From an uncultured Alphaproteobacteria bacterium (lineage in GTDB: Bacteria > Pseudomonadota > Alphaproteobacteria > Caulobacterales > Aquidulcibacteraceae), in assembly GCA_937967725.1 (NCBI GenBank), contig CALBSY010000249.1, positions 1 to 5,918 of the forward strand: a DNA stretch of 5,918 bases, given 5' to 3'. Below, one piece after another: positions 1 to 4,839 of this stretch. The number at the start of each line of letters is the position of its first letter. Position 1 is the first letter of the stretch. The notes below the pieces were generated by a model. That model saw nothing but the letters and a program-made list of their open reading frames with translations. It was not told the origin of the DNA and made no database searches. The position numbers and the translations under genes were made by a program.

Positions 1-2
1 AC

Positions 3-320
3 CGCCGCTTCGATCTTCTCTCCGCGCGCATTCGCTACGAGCGCCACGATCGCCAATATCGCGACCGTGGTTGGCAGTCGATCAACCAGCGGCAGCGCAA
101 CATCGATGCGCGCATCGACGCCGGACTTCGCAGCGGACAGCTTTCGCGCCGTGAAGCATATGTGTTACGCGCGGAGTTTAATGATCTCGCTCGTCTCGAA
201 GCGCGGTATCGCCGCGGTGGATTGACCGCGTGGGAACGCAACGATCTCGACCGTCGTTTCGACCGTCTCAGCTATCGCGTCATGGCTGAGCGGCGTGACC
301 GCGATAACCGCCGCGGCTGA
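3..320 (+). CDS. 3' end of an Arg-rich helical protein, probably secreted (partial)
   Basis: An open frame enters from the left edge and gives 105 residues before TGA at 318-320; the start lies outside the window. The visible part is strongly charged and predicted helical. It carries the pattern INQRQRNIDARID, GxRSGQLSRREA, LRxEFNDLARLEARYR, GGLTAWERNDLDRRFDRLS. From memory, this pattern recurs in small uncharacterised alphaproteobacterial proteins that usually begin with a signal peptide; that part is not visible here. It has no catalytic motif I recognise. The codon pattern (many cgc, gcg, gat, ctc) and the heptad-like spacing make a real gene likely. A strong hairpin 30 nt after the stop fits the end of its transcript. 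Function unknown. Confidence 0.75.
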   Translation, partial: RRFDLLSARIRYERHDRQYRDRGWQSINQRQRNIDARIDAGLRSGQLSRREAYVLRAEFNDLARLEARYRRGGLTAWERNDLDRRFDRLSYRVMAERRDRDNRRG

Positions 321-347
321 TCCCTCCCCCCGCAGCCGCGCGGAAAA

Positions 348-380
348 GGAGCCGCCGATGCCTAGCGCATCGGCGGCTTC
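348..380. terminator. Perfect inverted repeat, likely bidirectional terminator
   Basis: GCCGCCGATGC (351-361) and GCATCGGCGGC (367-377) form a perfect 11-bp stem around a 5-nt loop. An A-T, a G-U and a G-C pair (348-350 with 378-380) can extend it. On the + strand the stem is followed by TTCGCCTTATCC, on the - strand by TCCTTTTCC, so the U-richer tail serves leftward transcription. It lies about 30 nt after the stop of the left-edge gene. It is also about 260 nt past the yebC stop, where leftward readthrough would meet it. The rest of the 131-nt gap (321-451) shows no other element I can support. Confidence 0.7.
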
Positions 381-451
381 GCCTTATCCGCGCCGCGTTT
401 ACGCGTCAGTTGCGCCGATCCATGGGACAGCGCACTACGTAGCTGCGCCAA

Positions 452-646
452 ATGAACGGCGCGCCTCCGCGCGACGCCCGCGGGATCGACGCCAAGTTCA
501 CCGAGGTGCGCGGCGAGCGACGCACTTGGTGGGGCAAACTGAAGCTTGCCTTTATTACGCTATTCTGGGCGGTCGTGATTGGGTTCTTGATTCCGCCGGC
601 GTGGATCGTCGTGCAGCGCGTGAGCGAGATGCTAGCGGCGGGCTAG
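452..646 (+). CDS. Small single-pass membrane protein, 64 aa, unknown function
   Basis: This is a 64-residue protein with a polar, basic N-terminal third (residues 1-30) followed by one hydrophobic helix of about 22 residues (roughly 32-54, LAFITLFWAVVIGFLIPPAW) and a short tail. Basic residues before the helix (RGERRTWWGKLK) predict a cytoplasmic N-terminus and a tail outside. The ATG at 452 is the first start after an in-frame TAG at 440-442. No convincing Shine-Dalgarno sequence precedes it, so start and expression are uncertain. It converges with yebC: its TAG (644-646) overlaps the yebC stop on the other strand. I do not recognise a family. The coherent amphipathic and hydrophobic layout argues against a chance frame. 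Confidence 0.6.
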   Translation: MNGAPPRDARGIDAKFTEVRGERRTWWGKLKLAFITLFWAVVIGFLIPPAWIVVQRVSEMLAAG

Positions 647-1389
647 GCGCTCAATCGTGCTAACTCTTCTTCGCTGATCTCTTCGTTTGAATAGATATCC
701 TGCACGTCGTCGAGATCGTCGAGCTGCTCGAACAGTTTCATTAGCGTTTCCGCCGCTTCGCCCTCGACGGGGATGGCGATATCGGTGCGCCAGACGAATT
801 TGGCCGCCGTAGGATCGCCGAACTTCGCCGCCAGCGCAGCGCTGGCGTCGCCGAGCGCCTGCATTTCGCTGGTGACCAGGCGTTCCGCGCCTTCTGTCGT
901 GCAATCGTCGCAACCAGCTTCGATCGCCGCCTCCAGCATAGCGTCCTCGCTGGCGATAGAGACTGGATAACGGATTTCGCCGACCCGCTTCCAGGCAAAG
1001 GACACAGAATTGGTTTCGCCAAGATTGCCGCCATTCTTGGCGAACGCGGCGCGTACATCGCCAGCCGTGCGGTTGCGGTTGTCGCTCAGACATTCGACGA
1101 TGACGCCGACGCCAGCGGGACCGAAGCCCTCGTAGCGAATCTCCTCCAGATTCTCACCGCCCGAACCCGAACCGCGATCGACCGCGCGTTGGATGTTGTC
1201 CTTCGGCATCGATTGCGCACGCGCCGCGGCGATGGCGCGGTATAGGCGTGGATTAGCGGCGGGGTCGGCGCCGCCAAGTTTCACCGCCGCCTGAATCTCG
1301 CGCGCAAGCTTCGTGAATTGCTGAGCGCGCTTTTTGTCCTGCGCGCCCTTGCGGTGCTGGATGTTCGCGAATTTCGAATGGCCGGCCAT
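643..1389 (-). CDS. yebC: YebC/PmpR (TACO1) family protein
   Basis: The 248-residue product matches the family throughout and is close to the E. coli length (246). It starts MAGHSKFANIQHRKGAQDKK, then has AREIQAAVKLGGADPAANPR, MPKDNIQRAVDRG, YEGFGPAGVGVIVECLSDNR, RTAGDVRAAFAKNGGNLGE and an acidic C-terminal region (LDDLDDVQDIYSN). Members were long labelled transcription regulators. Bacterial YebC and mitochondrial TACO1 are now also described as ribosome-associated factors that relieve stalling at proline-rich stretches. It is a cytoplasmic protein. Residue 7 is Phe where most members have Trp (HSKWANI). AGAAGG lies just upstream, but a promoter ending almost at the ATG suggests a leaderless or very short-leader mRNA. 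It follows the lipoprotein gene after 38 nt and converges with the small membrane protein gene. Confidence 0.96.
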   Translation of the reverse strand: MAGHSKFANIQHRKGAQDKKRAQQFTKLAREIQAAVKLGGADPAANPRLYRAIAAARAQSMPKDNIQRAVDRGSGSGGENLEEIRYEGFGPAGVGVIVECLSDNRNRTAGDVRAAFAKNGGNLGETNSVSFAWKRVGEIRYPVSIASEDAMLEAAIEAGCDDCTTEGAERLVTSEMQALGDASAALAAKFGDPTAAKFVWRTDIAIPVEGEAAETLMKLFEQLDDLDDVQDIYSNEEISEEELARLSA

Positions 1390-1397
1390 GGGGGCGC

Positions 1398-1426
1398 CTT
1401 CTAGCGGGGCTTGGAGACAGGCTCAA
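1398..1426 (-). promoter_or_regulatory. Probable housekeeping-type promoter of yebC
   Basis: Read on the - strand: TTGAGC (1421-1426), a 17-nt spacer, TAGAAG (1398-1403). The extended -10 GCTAGAAG fits the Caulobacter consensus GCTANAWC in 7 of 8 positions, at the usual distance from the -35. It has the same -35 hexamer and spacer length as the ssrS promoter in this window. The predicted transcription start lies within a few bases of the yebC ATG at 1389. It begins just after the lipoprotein stop, so yebC can be transcribed separately from the upstream genes. Confidence 0.55.
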
Positions 1427-1427
1427 G

Positions 1428-2255
1428 CTACTCCGCCCTCGGCGGCGGCGTTTGCGCCGCAGCTTCCCGCAGCGGCACGAGGATTTCCATCGCCGTATCG
1501 ATGCGCTGAAACAGATCGCTGGCGTCGCCCGTGACGCAGCCGGCGTCCCATTGCGTGCGCTGATCCTGCCGCCCTTCTTGCGACGACCAGATGATGTATC
1601 CGTATGGTCCGTCGGTGATGACGCGATTGCAGTGGAAGTCGCGTTCCTCGTAGGAGCGGAAGATATCGCGTATGCGATCAAAGGTCTCCGCGGATACGTC
1701 GAATGCAATCGTTCGCTGCGGATCGACGTAGCGACCCTCGCCGCCACGCGGAATGGTCCAGGTGGTAGTGGGATTGCCCCAATACATATTCTGCAAGGTG
1801 ATGATCGTCGGGTCAGGAATGGCGGGCGCGACATAGCGGGCGTGCCCCCACTCTTCCATCAATCGCCAGGCGCGGTCGGCGTTGCGCGCCAACGGGCGTT
1901 GGCCATCCGCATAGCAGATGGTGTGCATATCGACGCGGCGTTCTTCGCCGCCGCGGCGAAAAATGATGTAGCCCGGCGCCGAATGCTCCGATGGTTCGCT
2001 GCAGGGTAAACCGTTGGCGCGCAATGGCTCCAGCAGTTCGGAGATTTGGCGGAAGTCCTCGGGGCTGGCATGGAAGTCGTAGCGCGGGTGTGCGCCGCCG
2101 CTGCTCATCAGATGCGCTGGACCAGCGCCGCTGATCGCATACTCCATGACGCCGGGAAGATAGACGACATGGATTTCCTCAACGGCCTCGTCACGAGCCG
2201 GAGCGCTTGCACAGGCGGCGACAAGCGCCACCGCAACCACCATCAAAATGCGCAA
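1428..2255 (-). CDS. Lipoprotein with a tandemly duplicated Cys-paired domain
   Basis: The 275-residue product begins with a lipoprotein signal: MRIL, a hydrophobic stretch and the lipobox LVAAC with the acylated Cys at 15. It is therefore probably anchored in a membrane facing the periplasm. The mature part holds two related copies of about 80 residues. Copy 1 (about 57-137) has YDFHASPEDF, C85, PGYIIFRRG and C114. Copy 2 (about 181-262) has IAFDVSAETF, C209, YGYIIWSSQ and C240. Each copy has two Cys about 30 residues apart, suggesting one disulfide per copy. I do not recognise the family and see no catalytic signature. The start is TTG (2253-2255): an in-frame TGA lies upstream, GGGGGA sits about 8 nt before it, and it gives the n-region its Arg. 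The ATG at codon 5 would lose that charge. It lies between 5-FCL (81 nt upstream) and yebC (38 nt downstream). Confidence 0.85.
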   Translation of the reverse strand: MRILMVVAVALVAACASAPARDEAVEEIHVVYLPGVMEYAISGAGPAHLMSSGGAHPRYDFHASPEDFRQISELLEPLRANGLPCSEPSEHSAPGYIIFRRGGEERRVDMHTICYADGQRPLARNADRAWRLMEEWGHARYVAPAIPDPTIITLQNMYWGNPTTTWTIPRGGEGRYVDPQRTIAFDVSAETFDRIRDIFRSYEERDFHCNRVITDGPYGYIIWSSQEGRQDQRTQWDAGCVTGDASDLFQRIDTAMEILVPLREAAAQTPPPRAE

Positions 2256-2336
2256 AACCTTCGTCCCCCAATGGTCGTCCCGACACTCTCATAGCGTGGG
2301 GTAGCGAGCTTGTGGCGCTAATCGGATACAGCCGGG

Positions 2337-2930
2337 TCAGGTGCGCCCGCGCAGACCCTCTACTCGGCAGCGGATCGCTTCGTTTGGCGTGATCACCCAG
2401 TCGAGATGGGCGTCATGCGCCCCAGCGGGGACTTCCTCCATCTCTTGTTCGGCGTAGGCCAAGCCGGCGGCGACGCAACCATGCGAGCGATAGAGCGAGA
2501 TAATGCGGTCGTAATGGCCGCCACCTTGCCCAAGCCGGCGGCCTGAGCGGTCGAACGCCAACAAAGGCGCGAGCAGGAGCCGCGGCGCCAGGTCGGCTCC
2601 GTCGGGCGGCGGCGCCGGCACACCGAACGCGTCGGCAGTGAGCGCTTCTCCGCCGCGCCAAGCGAGAAACCGCGCCGGACCCTTGCGCGATTCCATACGC
2701 GGCAACGCGATGGTGCGGCCGGCTTTGGCGAGCGCAGCGAGCAAGGGGCGATCGGCAATCTCGCCGCCGACCGGCCAATAGCCGGCGACCGGCGACAATT
2801 TCGCCAGTTCGAGCGGAAAGTTTTCGATGATCCTGAGCGCGGCGTCGCCCGGCTCGACTGCCGCCCTTTCGGCGCGCATGAGCATGCGCGCGTCGGCCTT
2901 GGCGGTTTCGAGGGCTTGATCAGCAGCCAT
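2337..2930 (-). CDS. ygfA: 5-formyltetrahydrofolate cyclo-ligase
   Basis: This cytoplasmic enzyme (MTHFS, EC 6.3.3.2) uses ATP to convert 5-formyl-THF to 5,10-methenyl-THF, recycling a folate form that inhibits other folate enzymes. From the ATG at 2930 the protein has 197 residues, typical for the family. Diagnostic parts are GYWPVGGEI (50-58), TIALPRM (73-79) and the nucleotide/phosphate-binding signature LLAFDRSGRRLGQGGGHYDR (123-142). It ends LDWVITPNEA, also typical. A GTG at 2952-2954 would add eight residues but lies inside the predicted 6S RNA. I chose the ATG, which sits 12 nt beyond the RNA's closing stem and has no clear Shine-Dalgarno sequence. The zapA-ssrS-ygfA order is conserved in proteobacteria, with ygfA often read through from the 6S RNA transcript. 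Confidence 0.95.
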   Translation of the reverse strand: MAADQALETAKADARMLMRAERAAVEPGDAALRIIENFPLELAKLSPVAGYWPVGGEIADRPLLAALAKAGRTIALPRMESRKGPARFLAWRGGEALTADAFGVPAPPPDGADLAPRLLLAPLLAFDRSGRRLGQGGGHYDRIISLYRSHGCVAAGLAYAEQEMEEVPAGAHDAHLDWVITPNEAIRCRVEGLRGRT

Positions 2931-2942
2931 GGAGAAACGGTT

Positions 2943-3106
2943 GGGCGGAACCACATGCGCCGTAAGCGATACCCATCCTCTCGAACCCTAGCACGCTAGG
3001 TGGGCGCCAGGTGCCTAAGACCACGGTCGAAGACAGAGCCAGCTCCCGAGAGAGATGATACGGTCCCAGGGATGCAAGCAACTCACGCACGCCGCAGAAA
3101 CCGCCC
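2943..3106 (-). ncRNA. ssrS: 6S RNA
   Basis: 6S RNA mimics an open promoter and sequesters housekeeping RNA polymerase holoenzyme. This gene lies between zapA and 5-FCL, its classic position. The predicted 164-nt RNA has complementary ends: GGGCGG (3101-3106) pairs with CCGCCC (2943-2948), then GCGTGCGTGAG pairs with CTTACGGCGC (2957-2966) with one bulge. Inside are GGGAGCTGG pairable with CCTGGCGCCC, and CATCTCTCTCG pairable with CGAGAGGATG. The 3' side carries the small palindromic hairpin CCTAGCGTGCTAGG (2987-3000), as expected for the 3' bubble side. The 5' end is set by the promoter at 3113-3141; the 3' end is inferred from pairing and may vary by several bases. The exact bubble pairing is ambiguous by eye. 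Identification rests on context plus fold, not a covariance search. Confidence 0.88.
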
Positions 3107-3112
3107 GCGGCG

Positions 3113-3141
3113 AATCTAGGCGCCGGTTGCGCTTTGCTCAA
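3113..3141 (-). promoter_or_regulatory. Promoter of ssrS, -35 overlapping the zapA stop codon
   Basis: Read on the - strand: TTGAGC (3136-3141), exactly 17 nt, then TAGATT (3113-3118). The context CCTAGATT is close to the Caulobacter-type -10 GCTANAWC. Initiation seven bases past the -10 falls at 3106, the first G of GGGCGG. That base also opens the closing stem of the 6S RNA, so promoter and RNA fold agree. The zapA TGA (3138-3140) lies within the -35 hexamer. Confidence 0.7.
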
Positions 3142-3467
3142 GCGGCGCCTTGCGCGACACGCAGTGCGCCCAGCCGCCCGCGCTCGGCGTTCACCGCTTC
3201 CGGTTCCGCAGCCAGCTTGGCTTCAACCAAGAGATCGGTGAGCCGCTCAATCTCGCCGCGGGCGCGAACGAGCGCCGCCCCCGTGGCTTGCGCTTCATCG
3301 AGCAGCGCGAGCGCGCTCAGGACAAGCCGGCGCATGGCGTCCGGATCGCCGCCAAAACCAGCCAACCGCGCGTCCAACGCGCGCGCCAAATCCCGCAGGC
3401 GGCGCTCTTCTTGCTCAGAACATTCGACTGAAAACGCTCGGCCGAGAACTTCGAGGGTGGTTTGCAT
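3138..3467 (-). CDS. zapA: Cell division protein ZapA
   Basis: ZapA is a small cytoplasmic protein that binds and bundles FtsZ filaments, tightening the Z-ring. The 109-residue product has the family layout. An N-terminal beta-type segment reads TLEVLGRAFSVECSEQEE (the GR.F.V.C..QEE form of the ZapA head), followed by LRDLARALDARL and then a long coiled coil (about 45-88, with LVLSALALLDEAQA and ALVRARGEIERLTDLL). The ATG overlaps the stop of the upstream gene as TGATG, and a full AAGGAGGT lies 9 nt before it, so the start is secure. It is translationally coupled to the ZauP-like gene. The 6S RNA promoter begins at its 3' end. Confidence 0.93.
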   Translation of the reverse strand: MQTTLEVLGRAFSVECSEQEERRLRDLARALDARLAGFGGDPDAMRRLVLSALALLDEAQATGAALVRARGEIERLTDLLVEAKLAAEPEAVNAERGRLGALRVAQGAA

Positions 3468-3649
3468 CAGAGCATGACCTCCTTGGCGGCGGCGTCGAAA
3501 GCACGGATCGGATCGGCCAGCGCGCGGGCCACGGCATCCGGGTCGGCGCCCAACTCCAGCGCGTCGAGCTTCGCTTCAATAGCGTCGAGCGCGCGCGCCA
3601 GGCGCCAAGCCTGGTCCCCTGCGTCGCGGGAGGGAGAATCGCTCGCCAT
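3467..3649 (-). CDS. Short coiled-coil protein upstream of zapA, ZauP-like
   Basis: This 60-residue protein has predicted heptads at about 13-36 (AWRLARALDAIEAKLDALEL) and a second helix near the C-terminus (AVARALADPIRAFDAAAKE). In Caulobacter, a small coiled-coil protein, ZauP, is encoded directly upstream of zapA and works with ZapA to focus the Z-ring. Other alphaproteobacteria have a small DUF4164 protein in this slot. Position, size and helix content fit a short member of that functional group, but similarity is inferred from context rather than a diagnostic motif. Its TGA overlaps the zapA ATG, and its last codons carry the zapA ribosome binding site. No Shine-Dalgarno sequence precedes its own ATG, which may be translated leaderless. 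Confidence 0.72.
   Translation of the reverse strand: MASDSPSRDAGDQAWRLARALDAIEAKLDALELGADPDAVARALADPIRAFDAAAKEVML
3477..3484 (-). promoter_or_regulatory. Strong ribosome binding site of zapA inside the upstream gene
   Basis: The - strand reads AAGGAGGT, a full match to the 16S rRNA 3' end, 9 nt before the zapA ATG. It lies within the final codons (AKEV) of the ZauP-like gene. With the TGATG overlap it fixes the zapA start and indicates coupled translation. Confidence 0.85.
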
Positions 3650-3657
3650 TGCGACGA

Positions 3658-3686
3658 ATTGTTACGCCTGACAGCGATTCGGTGAA
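3658..3686 (-). promoter_or_regulatory. Tentative promoter of the zauP-like/zapA operon
   Basis: Read on the - strand: TTCACC (3681-3686), 17 nt, AACAAT (3658-3663), each matching the sigma-70 consensus in 4 of 6 positions. Transcription would start within one or two bases of the ATG at 3649, giving a leaderless mRNA. That would explain the missing Shine-Dalgarno sequence. The match is weak and no second line of evidence supports it. Confidence 0.3.
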
Positions 3687-3709
3687 GGGCTGAGTTGCGG
3701 TTCCGGGCG

Positions 3710-3738
3710 TGGACGCAAGGGGCCTTTGCAGCTAATCC
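3710..3738 (+). promoter_or_regulatory. Tentative promoter of gap
   Basis: TGGACGC (3710-3716), 14 nt, GCTAATCC (3731-3738) fits the Caulobacter housekeeping pattern in 6 of 7 and 6 of 8 positions. It would give a leader of about 33 nt that includes the gap ribosome binding site. It sits in the 128-nt divergent region (3650-3777) that must hold the promoters of both operons. I saw no clear operator palindrome there. Confidence 0.4.
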
Positions 3739-3777
3739 CAAGCTACCAGTTCAGATGCATATTTCAGGAGCACGGGC

Positions 3778-4785
3778 ATGAGCGTGAAGGTGGCCATCAA
3801 CGGGTTCGGGCGGATCGGGCGCAACGTCCTGCGCGCCATCGTCGAGGCCGGGCGCACCGACATAGAAGTGGTGGCGATCAACGATCTCGGACCGGTCGAG
3901 ACCAACGCCCACCTGCTCCGCTACGACAGCGTGCACGGCCGTTTCCCCGGCGAAGTGAAAACCGGAGAGGATTGGATCGACGCCGGCACGGGTAAGATCA
4001 AGGTTACGGCGATCAAGAACCCGGCCGAGCTGCCGCACCGCAATCTGGGCGTCGACATCGCGCTGGAATGCACGGGCATCTTCACCGCGCGTGACAAAGC
4101 GGCCGCCCACCTCGAAGGCGGCGCCAAGCGCGTGATCGTTTCGGCGCCGGCGGACGGCGCTGACTTTACTGTTGTGTACGGGGTGAACCATCAGGGGCTG
4201 ACGAAAGATCACGTCGTCATCTCGAACGCCTCGTGCACCACGAACTGTCTCGCGCCGGTGGTGAAAGTTATTCATGACGCGATCGGCATCGATCACGGCA
4301 TGATGACGACGATCCATTCCTACACCGGCGATCAGCCTACGCTCGACACACTGCACAAGGATATCTATCGCGCCCGCGCCGCGGCGCTGAACATGATCCC
4401 AACTTCAACGGGCGCCGCAAAAGCGATCGGCCTGGTGATCCCGGACCTGAAGGGCAAGCTCGACGGCATCTCGATCCGCGTGCCGACGCCGAACGTCTCG
4501 GTCGTCGATTTCAAGTTCGTGGGGAAGAAGGCGACGTCCAAGGAAGAGATCAACGCTGCGATCAAAGCCGCAGCGGAAGGCCCGCTCAAAGGCGTGCTCG
4601 CCTTCACCGACGCCAAGAACGTGTCGATGGATTTCAACCATGATCCGCATTCGTCGATCTTCCACAACGATCAGACCAAGGTGATGGAAGGCAAGTTCTG
4701 CTCGGTGCTTTCTTGGTACGACAACGAGTGGGGCTTCTCGAACCGCATGGCCGACACGGCCGTGGCGCTGGCGAAACTGATCTGA
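3778..4785 (+). CDS. gap: Type I glyceraldehyde-3-phosphate dehydrogenase
   Basis: This cytoplasmic glycolytic enzyme oxidises and phosphorylates glyceraldehyde-3-phosphate to 1,3-bisphosphoglycerate. The 335 residues cover the full family length. The Rossmann start VAINGFGRIGRNVLR (5-19) is followed by AINDL (33-37), whose Asp36 points to NAD preference. The active-site signature SNASCTTNC has the catalytic Cys at 153 and its partner His at 180 (TTIHSYTGDQ). IPTSTGAAKAIG, RVPTPNVSVVD and the C-terminal SWYDNEWGFSNRM are intact. The ATG is preceded by AGGAG (3766-3770) with a 7-nt gap. It is divergent from the zapA operon. A hairpin repeat begins 10 nt after its stop and may terminate or stabilise its mRNA. 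No pgk start is visible directly downstream; the next gene is a membrane nuclease-like gene. Confidence 0.98.
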   Translation: MSVKVAINGFGRIGRNVLRAIVEAGRTDIEVVAINDLGPVETNAHLLRYDSVHGRFPGEVKTGEDWIDAGTGKIKVTAIKNPAELPHRNLGVDIALECTGIFTARDKAAAHLEGGAKRVIVSAPADGADFTVVYGVNHQGLTKDHVVISNASCTTNCLAPVVKVIHDAIGIDHGMMTTIHSYTGDQPTLDTLHKDIYRARAAALNMIPTSTGAAKAIGLVIPDLKGKLDGISIRVPTPNVSVVDFKFVGKKATSKEEINAAIKAAAEGPLKGVLAFTDAKNVSMDFNHDPHSSIFHNDQTKVMEGKFCSVLSWYDNEWGFSNRMADTAVALAKLI

Positions 4786-4794
4786 CGCTTCATC

Positions 4795-4834
4795 CCCTCT
4801 CCCCCACGAGGGGGAGAGGGATAGGGTGAGGGGG
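4795..4834 (+). repeat. C/G-rich hairpin repeat, copy 1 (REP-like)
   Basis: CCCTCTCCCCC (4795-4805) and GGGGGAGAGGG (4810-4820) form a perfect 11-bp stem with loop ACGA, followed by the tail ATAGGGTGAGGGGG. The same unit, inverted, lies at 5825-5863. The unit resembles intergenic REP-like elements with an AGAGGG-x-AGGGTGAGGGG core that I recall from many proteobacterial genomes. It follows the gap stop by 10 nt and could stop or slow transcription, though no U-tract follows. Its GAGGGG tail lies 5-8 nt before the next gene's ATG and can serve as a ribosome binding site. Confidence 0.8.
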
Positions 4835-4839
4835 TGCGC

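Noticed and set aside
295..663. 122-residue + strand frame spanning the terminator and small membrane gene
   Set aside because: It runs through the strong hairpin at 351-377 and has Arg/Ala/Ser-rich low-complexity sequence. The frame starting at 452 gives a sensible membrane protein instead.
1253..1834. 193-residue - strand frame across the yebC/lipoprotein junction
   Set aside because: It overlaps two well-supported genes in another frame on the same strand, with low-complexity Arg/Ser/Pro composition.
1452..2009. 185-residue + strand frame opposite the lipoprotein gene
   Set aside because: It is antisense to a gene with a clear lipobox and internal domain repeat. No ribosome binding site or family pattern was seen.
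2931..2954. GTG start giving an eight-residue N-terminal extension of 5-FCL
   Set aside because: The codon lies within the predicted 3' arm of 6S RNA; the ATG at 2930 is just beyond the RNA and fits the family length.
3055..3477. 140-residue + strand frame opposite ssrS and zapA
   Set aside because: It is antisense to the 6S RNA and ZapA, and its Ser/Arg/Ala-rich composition fits a shadow.
3751..4356. 201-residue open frame antisense to gap
   Set aside because: It lies entirely opposite the highly conserved GAPDH gene and its leader. Its Arg/His/Asp-rich composition is typical of a GC-rich shadow frame, and no domain is recognisable.
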